DNA from: Streptomyces mirabilis
Lineage (GTDB): Bacteria; Actinomycetota; Actinomycetes; Streptomycetales; Streptomycetaceae
Length of the DNA stretch: 64,000 nucleotides
NCBI RefSeq assembly: GCF_018310535.1
Contig: NZ_CP074102.1
Coordinates: forward strand, 868,001 to 932,000
Direction: 5' to 3'
Shown one piece after another: positions 8,780-20,220 of this stretch (positions are counted from its first letter, which is position 1; every line of letters begins with the position of its first letter). The notes under the pieces were generated by a model. The model was not told the origin of the DNA. It worked only from the letters and a program-made list of their open reading frames with translations, and did no database searches. Position numbers and translations under genes: made by a program.

Positions 8780-11326
8780 CTAAGAGGTGGCAGTCACCGG
8801 AAGGTCGGGGCGGACCGGCTCGATGCCGGACGCCGCCGGGACGGTGAGGACCATGGTGAGGCCGCCGCCGGGGGTGTCCTCGGCGGCGAGGGTGCCGCCC
8901 ATCGCCTCGGCGAAGCCACGCGCGACCGCGAGGCCAAGACCGACGCCCGCGCCACGGGGAGCGTCGCCGTAGCGCTGGAAGGGTTCGAAGATGCGGTCCT
9001 TGGCCTCGTCGGGGACCCCGGGACCACGGTCCACCACCCGTACCTCCACCCGGTCGGCCATGGCGCTCGCCGCGACCAGGACCGGTGCGCCCGCCGGGCT
9101 GTACTTCACCGCGTTCTCCACGAGGTTGGCGACCGACCGCTCCAGCAGGCCGGGATCGACGGCGACCATCGGCAGCGTCTCGGGGATGTCCAGCGTCACG
9201 CTGTCCTCGGGGACCCCGCCGAGCGCCATCGGCACCACCTCGTCGAGGTCGATCTCGCGGATCAGCGGAGTGACCGTGCCCGTCTGGAGCCGGGACATGT
9301 CCAGCAGGTTGCCCACCAGGTTGTCGAGGCGGTCCGCACCCTCTTCGATGCCTTCGAGGAGTTCCGCCCGGTCCTCCTCCGACCAGGCCACATCATCTGA
9401 CCTGAGCGAGGAGACCGCTGCCTTTATCCCGGCCAGCGGGGTACGCAGGTCGTGACTGACCGCGGCCAGCAGTGCCGTGCGGATGCGGTTGCCCTCGGCC
9501 AGCGCACGGGACTGGTCGGCCTGGGACTGCAGCCGCTGCCGGTCCAGGACCACCGCGGCCTGGGCGGCGAACGCGGCGAGCACCCGCCGGTCCTCCGCCG
9601 GCAGCACCCGCCCCGAGAGCGCCAGTGCCATGCGGTCGCTGACCGGCATGTCGACGTCCGCGTCCTCCGGCCGTGCGACCGCCGTTCGCGTGCCCACGCT
9701 GCCCGCGCAGGTCCACGGATCGACGTCACTGGCCCGCTCCAGCAGTGCGACCGACTCCATGCCGAAGGTCTCCCGGACCCGTTCCAGCAGGGCCTCCAGG
9801 CTGGTCTCGCCGCGCAGCACGCTGCCCGCCAGAACGGAGAGGATCTCCGACTCGGCGCGCAGCCGGGCCGCCTGGTGCGTACGCCGCGCCGCGAGATCCA
9901 CCACGGAGGCAACCGACACGGCCACGCCGACGAAGATCGCGATGGCGACGATGTTCTTGGGGTCGGCGATCGTCAGGGTGTGGACGGGCGGGGTGAAGAA
10001 CCAGTTCAGCAGCAGGGAACCCACCACCGCCGAGGCCAGCGCCGGGTAGAGGCCGCCCAGTAGGGCGGCGGCCACGGTCATCGCCAGGAACAGCAGCATG
10101 TCGTTGGCCAGGCCGACTTCGGGCGCGACGCCGGTCAGCAGCAGGGTGAGCAGGGCCGGCCCGGCGACGCCGACCAGCCAGCCCCAGACGACCCGGGACC
10201 GGCCGAGCCGCGCACTCCGGGCCATGGGCAGTCCGCGTCCCTTGCCCGCCTCGTCGTGGGTGATCAGGTGGACGTCGAGGTCGGGACCCGAGTCGCGGGC
10301 CACCGTCGCGCCGACACCGGGTCCGAAAACGTACTGCCAACCCTTGCGGCGCGACACGCCAAGGACGATCTGTGTGGCATTGACGCCGCGCGCGAAGTCC
10401 AGGAGCGCCGTCGGTATGTCTTCCCCGATGACGTGGTGGAAGGTGCCGCCCAGGTCCTCCACGAGCGTGCGCTGGACGGCCAGTTCCTTCGGTGACGCGG
10501 AAGTCAGGCCGTCGCTGCGGGCGATGTAGACGGCCAGCACCTCGCCGCCCGCGCCCTTCTCCGCTAGGCGCACGGCACGGCGGATCAGCGTGCGACCCTC
10601 GGGGCCGCCGGTGAGGCCGACGACGATCCGCTCACGGGAGCCCCAGATCTTCGAGACCTGGTGCTCGCTGCGGTACTCGGTCAGGTACTCGTCGACCCGG
10701 TCGGCCACCCACAGCAGGGCGAGTTCACGCAGGGCGGTGAGGTTGCCGGGCCGGAAGTAGTTGGACAGGGCCGCGTCGACCTTGTCGGGCTTGTAGATGT
10801 TGCCGTGCGCCATACGGCGGCGCAGCGCGGGCGGTGACATGTCGACCAGTTCGATCTGGTCCGCCCGGCGTACGACCTCGTCCGGGACGGTCTCCTGCTG
10901 CCGGATGCCGGTGATGGACTCGACGACGTCGCCCAGTGACTCCAGGTGCTGGATGTTGACCGTGGAGATGACGTCGATGCCGGCGGCGAGGAGTTCCTCG
11001 ACGTCCTGCCAGCGCTTGGTGTTGCGGGAGCCGGGGATGTTCGTGTGGGGCAGTTCGTCGACCAGGGCCACCTGGGGCTGCCGTGCGAGCACCGCGTCCA
11101 CATCCATCTCCGTGAAGACGGTGCCGCGATACTCCAGTTCCTTGCGAGGGATCTGCTCCAGGCCGTGCAGCATCACCTCGGTGCGCGGCCGGTGGTGGTG
11201 TTCCACGAAGGCGACGACGCAGTCGGTGCCCCGCTCGACCCGGCGGTGCGCCTCGGAGAGCATCGCGTACGTCTTGCCGACCCCCGGTGCCGCACCGAGG
11301 TAGATCCGAAGCTTGCCGCGTGCCAT
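8780..11326 (-). CDS. kdpD: KdpD potassium/turgor sensor kinase
   Basis: An 848-residue sensor histidine kinase. Order: N-terminal KdpD ATPase-like domain with Walker A GAAPGVGKT (residues 11-19) and the LVDELPHTN segment, a USP-like domain (about 250-365), the DUF4118 block of four membrane helices (about 400-500), a GAF-like region, the histidine box SHDLRTPLAG with His625, and a HATPase domain with NLVENAVKYS and GVGLGLAVARGF. KdpD senses K+ limitation and phosphorylates KdpE. It is the last gene of the canonical kdp operon, 123 bases after kdpE, so the order is E-D. Ribosome site: GAAGAGAAG just before the ATG. All catalytic motifs are present. Confidence 0.95.
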   Translation of the reverse strand: MARGKLRIYLGAAPGVGKTYAMLSEAHRRVERGTDCVVAFVEHHHRPRTEVMLHGLEQIPRKELEYRGTVFTEMDVDAVLARQPQVALVDELPHTNIPGSRNTKRWQDVEELLAAGIDVISTVNIQHLESLGDVVESITGIRQQETVPDEVVRRADQIELVDMSPPALRRRMAHGNIYKPDKVDAALSNYFRPGNLTALRELALLWVADRVDEYLTEYRSEHQVSKIWGSRERIVVGLTGGPEGRTLIRRAVRLAEKGAGGEVLAVYIARSDGLTSASPKELAVQRTLVEDLGGTFHHVIGEDIPTALLDFARGVNATQIVLGVSRRKGWQYVFGPGVGATVARDSGPDLDVHLITHDEAGKGRGLPMARSARLGRSRVVWGWLVGVAGPALLTLLLTGVAPEVGLANDMLLFLAMTVAAALLGGLYPALASAVVGSLLLNWFFTPPVHTLTIADPKNIVAIAIFVGVAVSVASVVDLAARRTHQAARLRAESEILSVLAGSVLRGETSLEALLERVRETFGMESVALLERASDVDPWTCAGSVGTRTAVARPEDADVDMPVSDRMALALSGRVLPAEDRRVLAAFAAQAAVVLDRQRLQSQADQSRALAEGNRIRTALLAAVSHDLRTPLAGIKAAVSSLRSDDVAWSEEDRAELLEGIEEGADRLDNLVGNLLDMSRLQTGTVTPLIREIDLDEVVPMALGGVPEDSVTLDIPETLPMVAVDPGLLERSVANLVENAVKYSPAGAPVLVAASAMADRVEVRVVDRGPGVPDEAKDRIFEPFQRYGDAPRGAGVGLGLAVARGFAEAMGGTLAAEDTPGGGLTMVLTVPAASGIEPVRPDLPVTATS

Positions 11327-11449
11327 CTTCTCTTCTCTTCGTCTCCACGGGCGGGGCCGTGGGGTGCCGGGGCCGGTCTCGAAAGGGATTCGGTCAAGGA
11401 TCAGGTCAGGGACTCGGCCAGGAATCCGGGTGGGAACTCATCCAGAGGC

Positions 11450-12133
11450 TCAGCTTTCGAAGCGGTATCCCATGCCCGGCTCGGTGATGAGGTAGCGGGG
11501 GTGGGCGGGGTCAGCCTCAAGTTTGCGGCGGAGTTGGGCCATGTAGACCCGCAGGTAGTTGGTCTTGTTGCTCTGGCTGACTCCCCATACCTCCGCCAGC
11601 AGGTGTCTCTGTGTGATGAGCCGGCCGGGGTTGGTGACCAGGATCTCCAGCAGATGCCACTCGGTCGGTGTGAGGCGTACGTCGTGCCCGGCGCGGGTGG
11701 CCTTCTTGGCGAGCAGGTCGATGGTGAATCCGTCCGTCGTGACGAGCGTCGTCTCGGGGGCCAGCGGAACGTCGTCCGTGCGGCGGACGGCGGCGCGCAG
11801 TCGGGCGAGGAGTTCGTCCATGCTGAACGGCTTGGTGATGTAGTCGTCGGCGCCCGCGTCCAGGGCCGCGACCTTCTCGTCGGAGGCCCGGCGGGCGGAC
11901 AGCACGAGGATCGGTACGCGGGTCCAGCCGCGCAGGGCCTTGATGACGTCCGTGCCGTCCATGTCGGGCAGGCCGAGGTCGAGCAGGACCACGTCGGGCT
12001 GCCGGGCGGCGGCGATGCGCAGTGCGGTGGTGCCGTCGGGGGCGGGGTCCACGCCGTACTTGCGGGCCTGCAGGTTGATCACGAGGGCCCGGACGAGCTG
12101 AGGGTCGTCCTCCACCACCAGTACCCGGGTCAT
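11450..12133 (-). CDS. kdpE: KdpE response regulator
   Basis: A 227-residue OmpR/PhoB-class regulator. The receiver domain has the acidic pair ED at 8-9, the phospho-acceptor Asp52 in LLDLGLPDMDG, and the lysine of DDYITKPFS. The C-terminal winged helix contains LTPTEWHLLEIL and the recognition region TNYLRVYMAQLRRKLE. OmpR-class proteins usually bind direct repeats spaced about one helical turn; repeats of that kind occur at several promoters in this window. The ATG at 12133 is chosen from the receiver-domain N-terminus. The gene lies between kdpC and kdpD. Confidence 0.95.
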   Translation of the reverse strand: MTRVLVVEDDPQLVRALVINLQARKYGVDPAPDGTTALRIAAARQPDVVLLDLGLPDMDGTDVIKALRGWTRVPILVLSARRASDEKVAALDAGADDYITKPFSMDELLARLRAAVRRTDDVPLAPETTLVTTDGFTIDLLAKKATRAGHDVRLTPTEWHLLEILVTNPGRLITQRHLLAEVWGVSQSNKTNYLRVYMAQLRRKLEADPAHPRYLITEPGMGYRFES

Positions 12134-12192
12134 CAGTGTGCGCCTTTCCTGTCGTACGGCGGGCCGGAACCATACGGAACCGGCCTCGTGAA

Positions 12193-12241
12193 CGCGGGAG
12201 TTGACGAACCGGGGTCTGTTCCCCGTCCGCCAACTCCCGCG
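12193..12241 (-). terminator. Stem-loop between kdpC and kdpE
   Basis: An 11-bp perfect outer stem (CGCGGGAGTTG with CAACTCCCGCG) encloses a smaller CGGGG/CCCCG stem. It lies in the 125-base gap between the pump genes and kdpED, on the reading strand. It could attenuate transcription into kdpED or protect the 3' end of the pump mRNA. Confidence 0.6.
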
Positions 12242-12258
12242 CGGTGCGCCTAAGGCCA

Positions 12259-12927
12259 TCAGCTCTTCGCCACAAGTCCCTTGAGCGCGATGTTGAGCTC
12301 CAGGACGTTGACGCGGGGCTCGCCGATGAAGCCGAGGGTGCGGCCGTCGGTGTGCTCGTCGACCAGCTTCTGCACCTGGGCGACGGGCAGGCCGTTGTTC
12401 TCCGCGATCCGGTGCACCTGGATGTCGGCGTACTTCGGGGAGATGTCCGGGTCCAGGCCCGAGCCGGAGGAGGTGACCGCGTCGGCGGGCACGTCGGAGG
12501 GCTTGACCGTGTAGCCGTTCACCGAGTTGTCCTTGATGACGGCGGCCTTGGCGTCCTTGACCCACTTGATCAGGTCGGCGTTGTCACCCGAACGGTTGGT
12601 GGCGCCCGACAGGATCAGCTTGTACTGCGTGTTGACGCTGTTGGCGCCCAGCCCGTTCGCGGGGCGGCCCTGGAACCACTTCAGGTCGGCGTCCGGGGTC
12701 TCCTGGCCCTTCTTCAGCGGCAGGTTGTAGGACTGGCCGATCAGCGAGGAACCGACGACCTTGCCGTTCGCCTTGATCTCCGAGCCGTTCGCCTGGTCGG
12801 AGAACAGGCCCTGGGCCACGCCGGTGATGGCCAGCGGGTAGAGCACCCCGCAGACGACGGTGAGCACGAGCAGGGCCCGCAGGCCCGCCCAGAGCAACCG
12901 GGCAGTGTTCGTAACCGAGTTGTTCAT
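12259..12927 (-). CDS. kdpC: KdpC, canonical
   Basis: A 222-residue KdpC subunit. One membrane span near residues 14-35, then [44 protein letters not shown] and GRTLGFIGEPRVNVLELN. The C-terminal domain lies outside the membrane next to KdpB and KdpA and raises affinity of the pump. Length is at the upper end of normal and no insertion of the kind seen in the other copy is present. It starts 6 bases after the kdpB stop, with GGCT AATCGG context rather than a strong ribosome site, suggesting coupling to kdpB. Confidence 0.95.
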   Translation of the reverse strand: MNNSVTNTARLLWAGLRALLVLTVVCGVLYPLAITGVAQGLFSDQANGSEIKANGKVVGSSLIGQSYNLPLKKGQETPDADLKWFQGRPANGLGANSVNTQYKLILSGATNRSGDNADLIKWVKDAKAAVIKDNSVNGYTVKPSDVPADAVTSSGSGLDPDISPKYADIQVHRIAENNGLPVAQVQKLVDEHTDGRTLGFIGEPRVNVLELNIALKGLVAKS

Positions 12928-12933
12928 AGCCGA

Positions 12934-15039
<2,106 letters not shown>

Positions 15040-15074
15040 CGAGTCCTCTTCTGAAGGCGAATCTGTGCGAGTGG

Positions 15075-16739
15075 TCAAGACGCCAGCCCCTCGGCCAGCG
15101 GACCCAGCGCGAGCGCCGGGAAGTAGGTCAGACCGGTGATGATCAGGATGGCGCCCACCAACAGGCCGGTGAACAGCGGCTTTTCGGTGCGCAGGGTGCC
15201 CGCGGTGGCCGGGACCGGCTTCTGCTCGGCGAGCGAACCGGCCAGCGCCAGCACGAACACCATCGGCAGGAAGCGGCCGAGCAGCATCGCGATGCCGATC
15301 GTGCTGTTGAACCACTGCGTGTCGGCGTTCAGGCCCGCGAAGGCCGAGCCGTTGTTGTTGGCGCCGGAGGAGTAGGCGTACAGGATCTCGGAGAAGCCGT
15401 GCGCCCCGCTGTTGGTCATGGAGTGGCCCGGAGTCGGCAGGGCCATCGCCGCGGCGGTGAAGACGAGCACCAGCGCCGGGGTGATGAGGATGTAGCAGGC
15501 CGCGAACTTGATCTCGCGGGTGCCGATCTTCTTGCCCAGGTACTCGGGCGTGCGCCCGACCATCAGACCCGCGATGAACACCGCGATGATCGCCATGATC
15601 AGCATGCCGTAGAGACCGGAACCGGTACCACCCGGCGCGATCTCGCCGAGCTGCATGCCCAGGATGGTGATACCGCCGCCGAGGCCGGTGAACGAGGAGT
15701 GGAAGGAGTCCACCGCACCCGTCGAGGTCAGGGTGGTCGACACCGCGAAGATCGACGAGGCGCCGACACCGAAGCGGTTCTCCTTGCCCTCCATCGCGCC
15801 GCCCGCGATCTGGAACGCCGGACCGTGGTGGGCGAACTCGGTCCACATCATCAGGGCGATGAAGCCGAGCCAGATCGTGGCCATCGTCGCCAGGATCGCG
15901 TAGCCCTGCTTCAGGCTGCCGACCATACGGCCGAAGGTGCGGGTCAGCGCGAACGGAATGACCAGCAGCAGGAAGATCTCGAACAGGTTCGAGAACGGGG
16001 TGGGGTTCTCGAAGGGGTGCGCGGAGTTGGCGTTGAAGTAACCGCCACCGTTGGTACCCACCTCCTTGATGGCCTCCTGCGAAGCGACCGCACCGCCGTT
16101 CCACTGCTGCGAACCGCCCATGAACTGGCCCACCGAGTGGATCCCGGAGAAGTTCTGGATCGCACCGCACGCGACCAGGACGATCGCGGCGACCACCGAG
16201 AGCGGCAGCAGGATACGGACCGTACCGCGCACCAGGTCGGCCCAGAAGTTGCCCAGCTCACCGGTACGGGAGCGCGAGAAGCCGCGCACCAGCGCCACGG
16301 CGACGGCGATACCGACCGCGGCGGAGACGAAGTTCTGCACCGCCAGGCCGCCGGTCTGCACGACATGGCCCATGGCCTGCTCGCCGTAGTACGACTGCCA
16401 GTTGGTGTTGGTGACGAACGACGCGGCGGTGTTGAACGCCTGGTCCGGGTCGATCGCGGCAAAGCCGAGCGAGCCGGGCAGATGACCCTGGAGGCGCTGC
16501 AGCAGGTAGAGGAAGAGGACACTGACCGCGGAGAAGGCGAGGACGCCGCGCAGGTACGCGGGCCAGCGCATCTCCGTGTTCGGATTGGCGCCGATGCCCT
16601 TGTAGATCCACTTCTCCACACGCCAGTGCTTGTCGGAGGAGTAGACCTTGGCCATGTAGTCGCCAAGGGGGACGTAGGCGAGGGCCAGCGCCGCTATGAG
16701 CGCGAGCAGCTGAAGCACGCCGGCAAGAACGGGACTCAT
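15075..16739 (-). CDS. kdpA: KdpA, canonical K+-translocating subunit
   Basis: A 554-residue polytopic protein with the four canonical pore loops: [34 protein letters not shown] and [11 protein letters not shown]. It begins with a membrane helix and [13 protein letters not shown]. KdpA selects K+ and passes it along an intersubunit tunnel to KdpB. It starts 8 bases after the kdpF stop. This copy is the natural reference for judging the variant KdpA at 6601-8250. Confidence 0.96.
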   Translation of the reverse strand: MSPVLAGVLQLLALIAALALAYVPLGDYMAKVYSSDKHWRVEKWIYKGIGANPNTEMRWPAYLRGVLAFSAVSVLFLYLLQRLQGHLPGSLGFAAIDPDQAFNTAASFVTNTNWQSYYGEQAMGHVVQTGGLAVQNFVSAAVGIAVAVALVRGFSRSRTGELGNFWADLVRGTVRILLPLSVVAAIVLVACGAIQNFSGIHSVGQFMGGSQQWNGGAVASQEAIKEVGTNGGGYFNANSAHPFENPTPFSNLFEIFLLLVIPFALTRTFGRMVGSLKQGYAILATMATIWLGFIALMMWTEFAHHGPAFQIAGGAMEGKENRFGVGASSIFAVSTTLTSTGAVDSFHSSFTGLGGGITILGMQLGEIAPGGTGSGLYGMLIMAIIAVFIAGLMVGRTPEYLGKKIGTREIKFAACYILITPALVLVFTAAAMALPTPGHSMTNSGAHGFSEILYAYSSGANNNGSAFAGLNADTQWFNSTIGIAMLLGRFLPMVFVLALAGSLAEQKPVPATAGTLRTEKPLFTGLLVGAILIITGLTYFPALALGPLAEGLAS

Positions 16740-16747
16740 ATCGAGGC

Positions 16748-16837
16748 TCAGAACCTCTCCGGGAAGATCAGGGCGAGGACGAGATAGCCCAGCAGGGCGA
16801 CGGCCACGACCAGGCCGACAATGTTCTCGGCGGTCAC
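16748..16837 (-). CDS. kdpF: KdpF small subunit (canonical operon)
   Basis: A 29-residue single-span membrane peptide with the pattern TAENIVGL, hydrophobic core, LIFPERF. The GTG start overlaps the stop of the preceding 27-codon gene in the sequence GTGA, so it is translated by coupling. It precedes kdpA by 8 bases. Confidence 0.88.
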   Translation of the reverse strand: MTAENIVGLVVAVALLGYLVLALIFPERF

Positions 16838-16917
16838 AGCTTCGTCACCCCCTTGGCGACGAGGGCCACCAGCGCGAACACCGCGATCGTGGTGACGACG
16901 AAGGCCAGATCGGCCAT
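16834..16917 (-). CDS. 27-residue membrane peptide heading the kdp operon
   Basis: A short gene, too small for usual gene calls: start [10 protein letters not shown], a hydrophobic stretch [11 protein letters not shown], and a basic end KGVTKL. It has a good ribosome site (TAGGAG, 8 bases before the ATG) while kdpF itself lacks one and relies on the GTGA overlap. It is therefore the first translated gene of the canonical kdp operon. One membrane span is predicted. It could be a second small stabilising or regulatory subunit, or simply the entry cistron. No function is known to me. Confidence 0.7.
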   Translation of the reverse strand: MADLAFVVTTIAVFALVALVAKGVTKL

Positions 16918-16998
16918 CGCGAACTCCTAGGAGAGGTTCGGAATGAAGGGAACGGACGGATAGAGGAAACCGCCTCTCTGGCCGGATTCGAGCGCCGT

Positions 16999-17035
16999 TG
17001 ACGCCTCCCATACGGAGCCTCGTACACCTTTGATG
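16999..17035 (-). promoter_or_regulatory. Site F: direct-repeat operator before kdpFABCED
   Basis: Reading on the minus strand: CATCAAAGGTG, a weak unit, CGTATGGGAGG and CGTCAACGGCG, with starts at offsets 0, 21 and 32. A possible -10 box TCTATC lies at 16959-16964. This is the only promoter candidate for the canonical operon, so it is the best anchor for calling the repeat family KdpE-bound. The spacing is seen; the binding is inferred. Confidence 0.5.
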
Positions 17036-17138
17036 GAACTCTTACGGCCGACTCATCCATCTGCGGGAACCGATACCCCCGTCCGCCTGAAACGCCGACG
17101 ACCCGCACCAGCGAGGTGTGGGCGGTCAAGGTGAGGCG

Positions 17139-17500
17139 TCACGAGAGGCGGAACCGCAGCCGGCAGATCGCCGCGTCCGTGTCACGGCGCACCGCGTGGG
17201 CGACGACCGCGCCCCGCTGGTTCTGGAGCAGCCGCTGCCACAGGCGGTCCGGCTCGACCTCGGGGATCAGCACGGTGATGCGGGTGCCGGGCTCGTAGAC
17301 CGCTATTCGACACACGTACGACGCTATGGGGCGGCCGAGTGCCCGGCGCTCGGAGGCGAGCCGAACGAGTGGGACCCCGGGGTTCCACTCCTCCCAGGCG
17401 TGCTCCAGGGCCGCGACCTGGGCGCGGTCCTCGGTGTCGGGGTGGCACACCGTGACGGCACGTACCTCGTCCCCGAGGGAGGCGGCGTGGTTTCGGCGCC
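17139..17500 (-). pseudogene. C-terminal fragment of an APC-family permease
   Basis: The minus-strand frame reads ASLGDEVRAVTVCHPDTED, then WEEWNPGVPLVRLASERRAL, ITVLIPEVEPDRLWQRLLQN and ends DAAICRLRFRLS. This is the cytoplasmic tail of the large APC permeases found near K+ genes in actinobacteria. A stop lies just upstream in phase and no membrane part is present, so it is a 5'-truncated remnant of about 110 codons from a gene that would be near 650. The N-terminal part of such a permease is found at 34147-34671 on the opposite strand. Confidence 0.75.
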
Positions 17501-17569
17501 GTGCTCACACTGCCCCGCACGACTCACACCGGGGCAAACAACTTCCCGACGGCATGCACTACGACCAGG

Positions 17570-17613
17570 CGTCAAAAACGAGCAGGGTGCCCATCAGGGT
17601 CGCGTCAAAGTGT
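17570..17613 (+). promoter_or_regulatory. Site B: direct-repeat operator before the 185-residue protein
   Basis: Units start at 17570 (CGTCAAAAACG), 17581 (AGCAGGGTGCC, weak), 17592 (CATCAGGGTCG) and 17603 (CGTCAAAGTGT), exactly 11 bp apart. A possible -10 box TACCTT follows at 17637-17642, and the gene start at 17650 would make the mRNA nearly leaderless. Confidence 0.5.
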
Positions 17614-17649
17614 GAGGGTTGGGTCCTCCGGATCTCTACCTTCGGCACT

Positions 17650-18207
17650 ATGGGACGCCGCAACGACGCGCGAGACGACGCGGTCCACACTCCTGCAGAG
17701 CCGCCCGCGGAAGTGACGCACGACCGCCGCTGGGCGGGGGATCTGCGCAGCTCGATCCGCTGTGCGGCCGTACTCCTCGCCCTTCTGCTGCTGATCGACT
17801 GGGGAGAGGGCACCCTCACTGCCCTACGCGGCGCGCTGTGGGCCGGACTCGGCGTACTCCTGTTCCTCGTGCTGTACCCGCCCAGGGTCAGCGCGGGCGA
17901 GGGCTGGCTGGCCTCGCGCGGACTGCTGCGGAAGCGGCGGGTACGAACCGACCTGTTGGTGTCGGTGCGCTGCTTGGACGGCGTCTCGCAGCGGCTCCTC
18001 CTGCGGGACATGTTCGGCGTACGGGTCGAGATCAACCCCCAGGTCCTCGTGAACAACCCCGAGCTGTGGCGCCGCCTGGACGAGGACGCCCAGAGGTCGG
18101 CGGCGTCCGGATCACTCACCTGCGGGGCGACCGCGCTGCGCAAGGTCTCGGAACGGATCGATCGCGAGACCGCCCTGACCGTGTTCAAGGTCTCCGGCCT
18201 GGACTGA
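17650..18207 (+). CDS. Small two-span membrane protein, unknown function
   Basis: A 185-residue protein. A polar N-terminus of about 30 residues is followed by two hydrophobic helices (about 36-55 and 62-80) and then a basic and soluble C-terminal half (LLRKRRVRTDLLVSVRCL, with a VLVNNPELWRRLDEDAQ segment). I do not recognise a named domain. The ATG lies 37 bases after the last unit of a four-unit operator-like repeat, and the gene converges with the potassium-channel-like gene on the other strand. Location and putative operator suggest a role in potassium or turgor response; this is inference. Confidence 0.75.
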   Translation: MGRRNDARDDAVHTPAEPPAEVTHDRRWAGDLRSSIRCAAVLLALLLLIDWGEGTLTALRGALWAGLGVLLFLVLYPPRVSAGEGWLASRGLLRKRRVRTDLLVSVRCLDGVSQRLLLRDMFGVRVEINPQVLVNNPELWRRLDEDAQRSAASGSLTCGATALRKVSERIDRETALTVFKVSGLD

Positions 18208-18237
18208 GCCCCCCGCTCTCCCGTCCGCGCACCACCC

Positions 18238-20166
18238 TCATCCCCGTCTGTCCACCGGATGCGGCTGCACCCCGGTCATGAGGATGTCCAGACCGCGCCG
18301 CGTCGTCGCCAGCACGACTCGGTCGCCCGCCCGAAGCACCCGCCCGTGCGGCGGACGCCAGTCGAAGCCGGGCCGGCGCAACCGCATCCCGGCGAGGGTG
18401 TCCCCGGAGGACGACGCGGGGTGCGCCGCGGCGGAGCCGACGGCCAGGACCCGCCACTCGTGCTCCCGGAACGCCTCATGGACCGAGCGGCCCTCGAGTT
18501 CGGGGTGCCCGGCCACGTCGACCACCGTGAACAGCAGCGAGCCCCGCTCGACCGGCATCACCCCCAGCACATGGCGACCCATCATCGCGGCGGCGAACGA
18601 GGGCGCGGCGAGCGCCGAAACGCTGCGGCTGCGAGTGGGCGCGTCGGGGTAGGAGGCGCGCAGGGTGCGCTGCACGGTGGCGGCGAAGTCGTCGTCGTAC
18701 AGCCGCATCACCACCCGTACATCCGGGTTGGTCTCCCGTGCGGCCATCACGATGTCGAGGTTCTCGCCGTCGTCGCGGGTGAGGACCAGCAGCGACTTGC
18801 TGTGCCGGATGCGTGCCCGGTCGAGGACACCCGGCGCTCCGGCGTCCTCCAGCACCAGGGGTACACCGAGGTCGCGGGCGAGGGCGACGCCGCGCGCGTG
18901 CGGGTCCCGTTCGACCGCGACGACCTCATGATCGGTGGTGCACAGCTGTGCGAGCACCCGGGTGCCGATCTTGCCGAGACCGACCACGACGATGTGATCC
19001 TTGAGGTCGTCGGCGGGCGGGTGGCCGGCGGAGGCGGTGCGGAACGCCTCGGTGGCGTTCATGGTGGCGGCCACGACGAGTGGGAGTACGGCGAGCCCGA
19101 CGAAGCCCGCGATCAGCTGCAGCACCCGTCGGGCCACGACCTCGCCGGTGGCCGGGTCACCCATGGTGAAGATGTCCAGCATCGGCAGGTAGACGTTCTT
19201 CCACCACGGATGCTCGTCGGCGAACAGCGCCGTGGCGACGGTGAGCGCCAGCACGATCGCGGCCAGCGCCCCGAAGACCGCGAGGACGTCATGGGAGAGG
19301 AAGACCCGCCACGGCAGGTGCGCGAGCCGCGCTCGCAGCCAGCCGCCGACAGAGCCGCGCCGCTCCCTGGCGGCCGGCTCGGGCGCGTGGTGATGGGTGA
19401 CCTCCTCGAACATCAGCCGGCCGTGCGTGAACTGGCGGTGGTAGGCGGTGCGGGTGTCCGGCAGCAGCTGCGTGCCGTCCTCTCCCGGCGTTTCGGCGCT
19501 GTCCTCGCTCGCCGGGTCGTCCTCGTGTGCGCCGGAGAGCACGGCGAGCGTGGCCAGATCGGTCGCTCGGGGCGCCGATCCGGCGGCCCGTACGACGCCG
19601 CGGAAGACCTTGCCCTCGACCTGGAGGGTGTGGCCGTGGCCGACCGTGGCGGCGGCCACCAGTTCGGGCACGGCGGTGTCGGCGTCGGACAGCACCGTGG
19701 TGGACATGTCCGGCCGGGGATCGTCGTCGCCACCGCCGATGATCTCGGCGGCCGCGCGGTCGAGGAGGCGCTCCAGGTGGCGGCCGCGCTCGCGGTTGAA
19801 CATACGGATGACCAGGCGTATCGACGGGTTGAGGCCCCGGGCCAGGAGCGCCGCGGTCATGTTGACCTGGTCGTCGCCATAGGTCAGCGCGAGGGCCGCG
19901 GCCCGCTGGACGCCCGCAGCCCGCAGGGTCTGCTCGTCAGGGTGCGCCGACACCAGCAGCTCGATGGGCGAGCGCGGGTCACGGTGCAGCGCGGCGATCT
20001 CGGCGCCGTGCTCGTCGCGCCGGGAGGGTAATACGACGGTGACGGCCTCGCCGCACACTGCGTCCAGTTCGACGGCGAGCCGGTGCGCGAGCCCGTCGTC
20101 GCCGCAGATCACCATGTGCTGGGAGCGGGGGCCAAGTTCCGTGCGGAGATGGAGAGTTGACGTCAC
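18238..20166 (-). CDS. RCK-TM-RCK potassium-channel-like NAD-binding protein
   Basis: A 642-residue protein with two TrkA-N/RCK domains around a membrane region. The first (about residues 15-140) starts HMVICGDDGLAHRLAVELD; the middle has hydrophobic helices around residues 295-320 and 350-375 with a short MLDIFTMGDPATGE loop where a pore would lie; the second RCK domain has the full dinucleotide motif VVVGLGKIGTRVLAQL, and a TrkA-C-like tail follows. The overall plan resembles CASTOR/POLLUX-type or large K+ channel proteins. It lacks a classical TVGYG filter. It is probably a ligand-gated cation channel or sensor. It has no operon partner; the 157-base upstream region holds a repeat array at 20221. 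Confidence 0.8.
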   Translation of the reverse strand: MTSTLHLRTELGPRSQHMVICGDDGLAHRLAVELDAVCGEAVTVVLPSRRDEHGAEIAALHRDPRSPIELLVSAHPDEQTLRAAGVQRAAALALTYGDDQVNMTAALLARGLNPSIRLVIRMFNRERGRHLERLLDRAAAEIIGGGDDDPRPDMSTTVLSDADTAVPELVAAATVGHGHTLQVEGKVFRGVVRAAGSAPRATDLATLAVLSGAHEDDPASEDSAETPGEDGTQLLPDTRTAYHRQFTHGRLMFEEVTHHHAPEPAARERRGSVGGWLRARLAHLPWRVFLSHDVLAVFGALAAIVLALTVATALFADEHPWWKNVYLPMLDIFTMGDPATGEVVARRVLQLIAGFVGLAVLPLVVAATMNATEAFRTASAGHPPADDLKDHIVVVGLGKIGTRVLAQLCTTDHEVVAVERDPHARGVALARDLGVPLVLEDAGAPGVLDRARIRHSKSLLVLTRDDGENLDIVMAARETNPDVRVVMRLYDDDFAATVQRTLRASYPDAPTRSRSVSALAAPSFAAAMMGRHVLGVMPVERGSLLFTVVDVAGHPELEGRSVHEAFREHEWRVLAVGSAAAHPASSSGDTLAGMRLRRPGFDWRPPHGRVLRAGDRVVLATTRRGLDILMTGVQPHPVDRRG

Positions 20167-20220
20167 ATCAGTCTAGAACGGCAGCACGGACGTACCCGTT
20201 CCTGGTGGGCGAGGGTTCGG

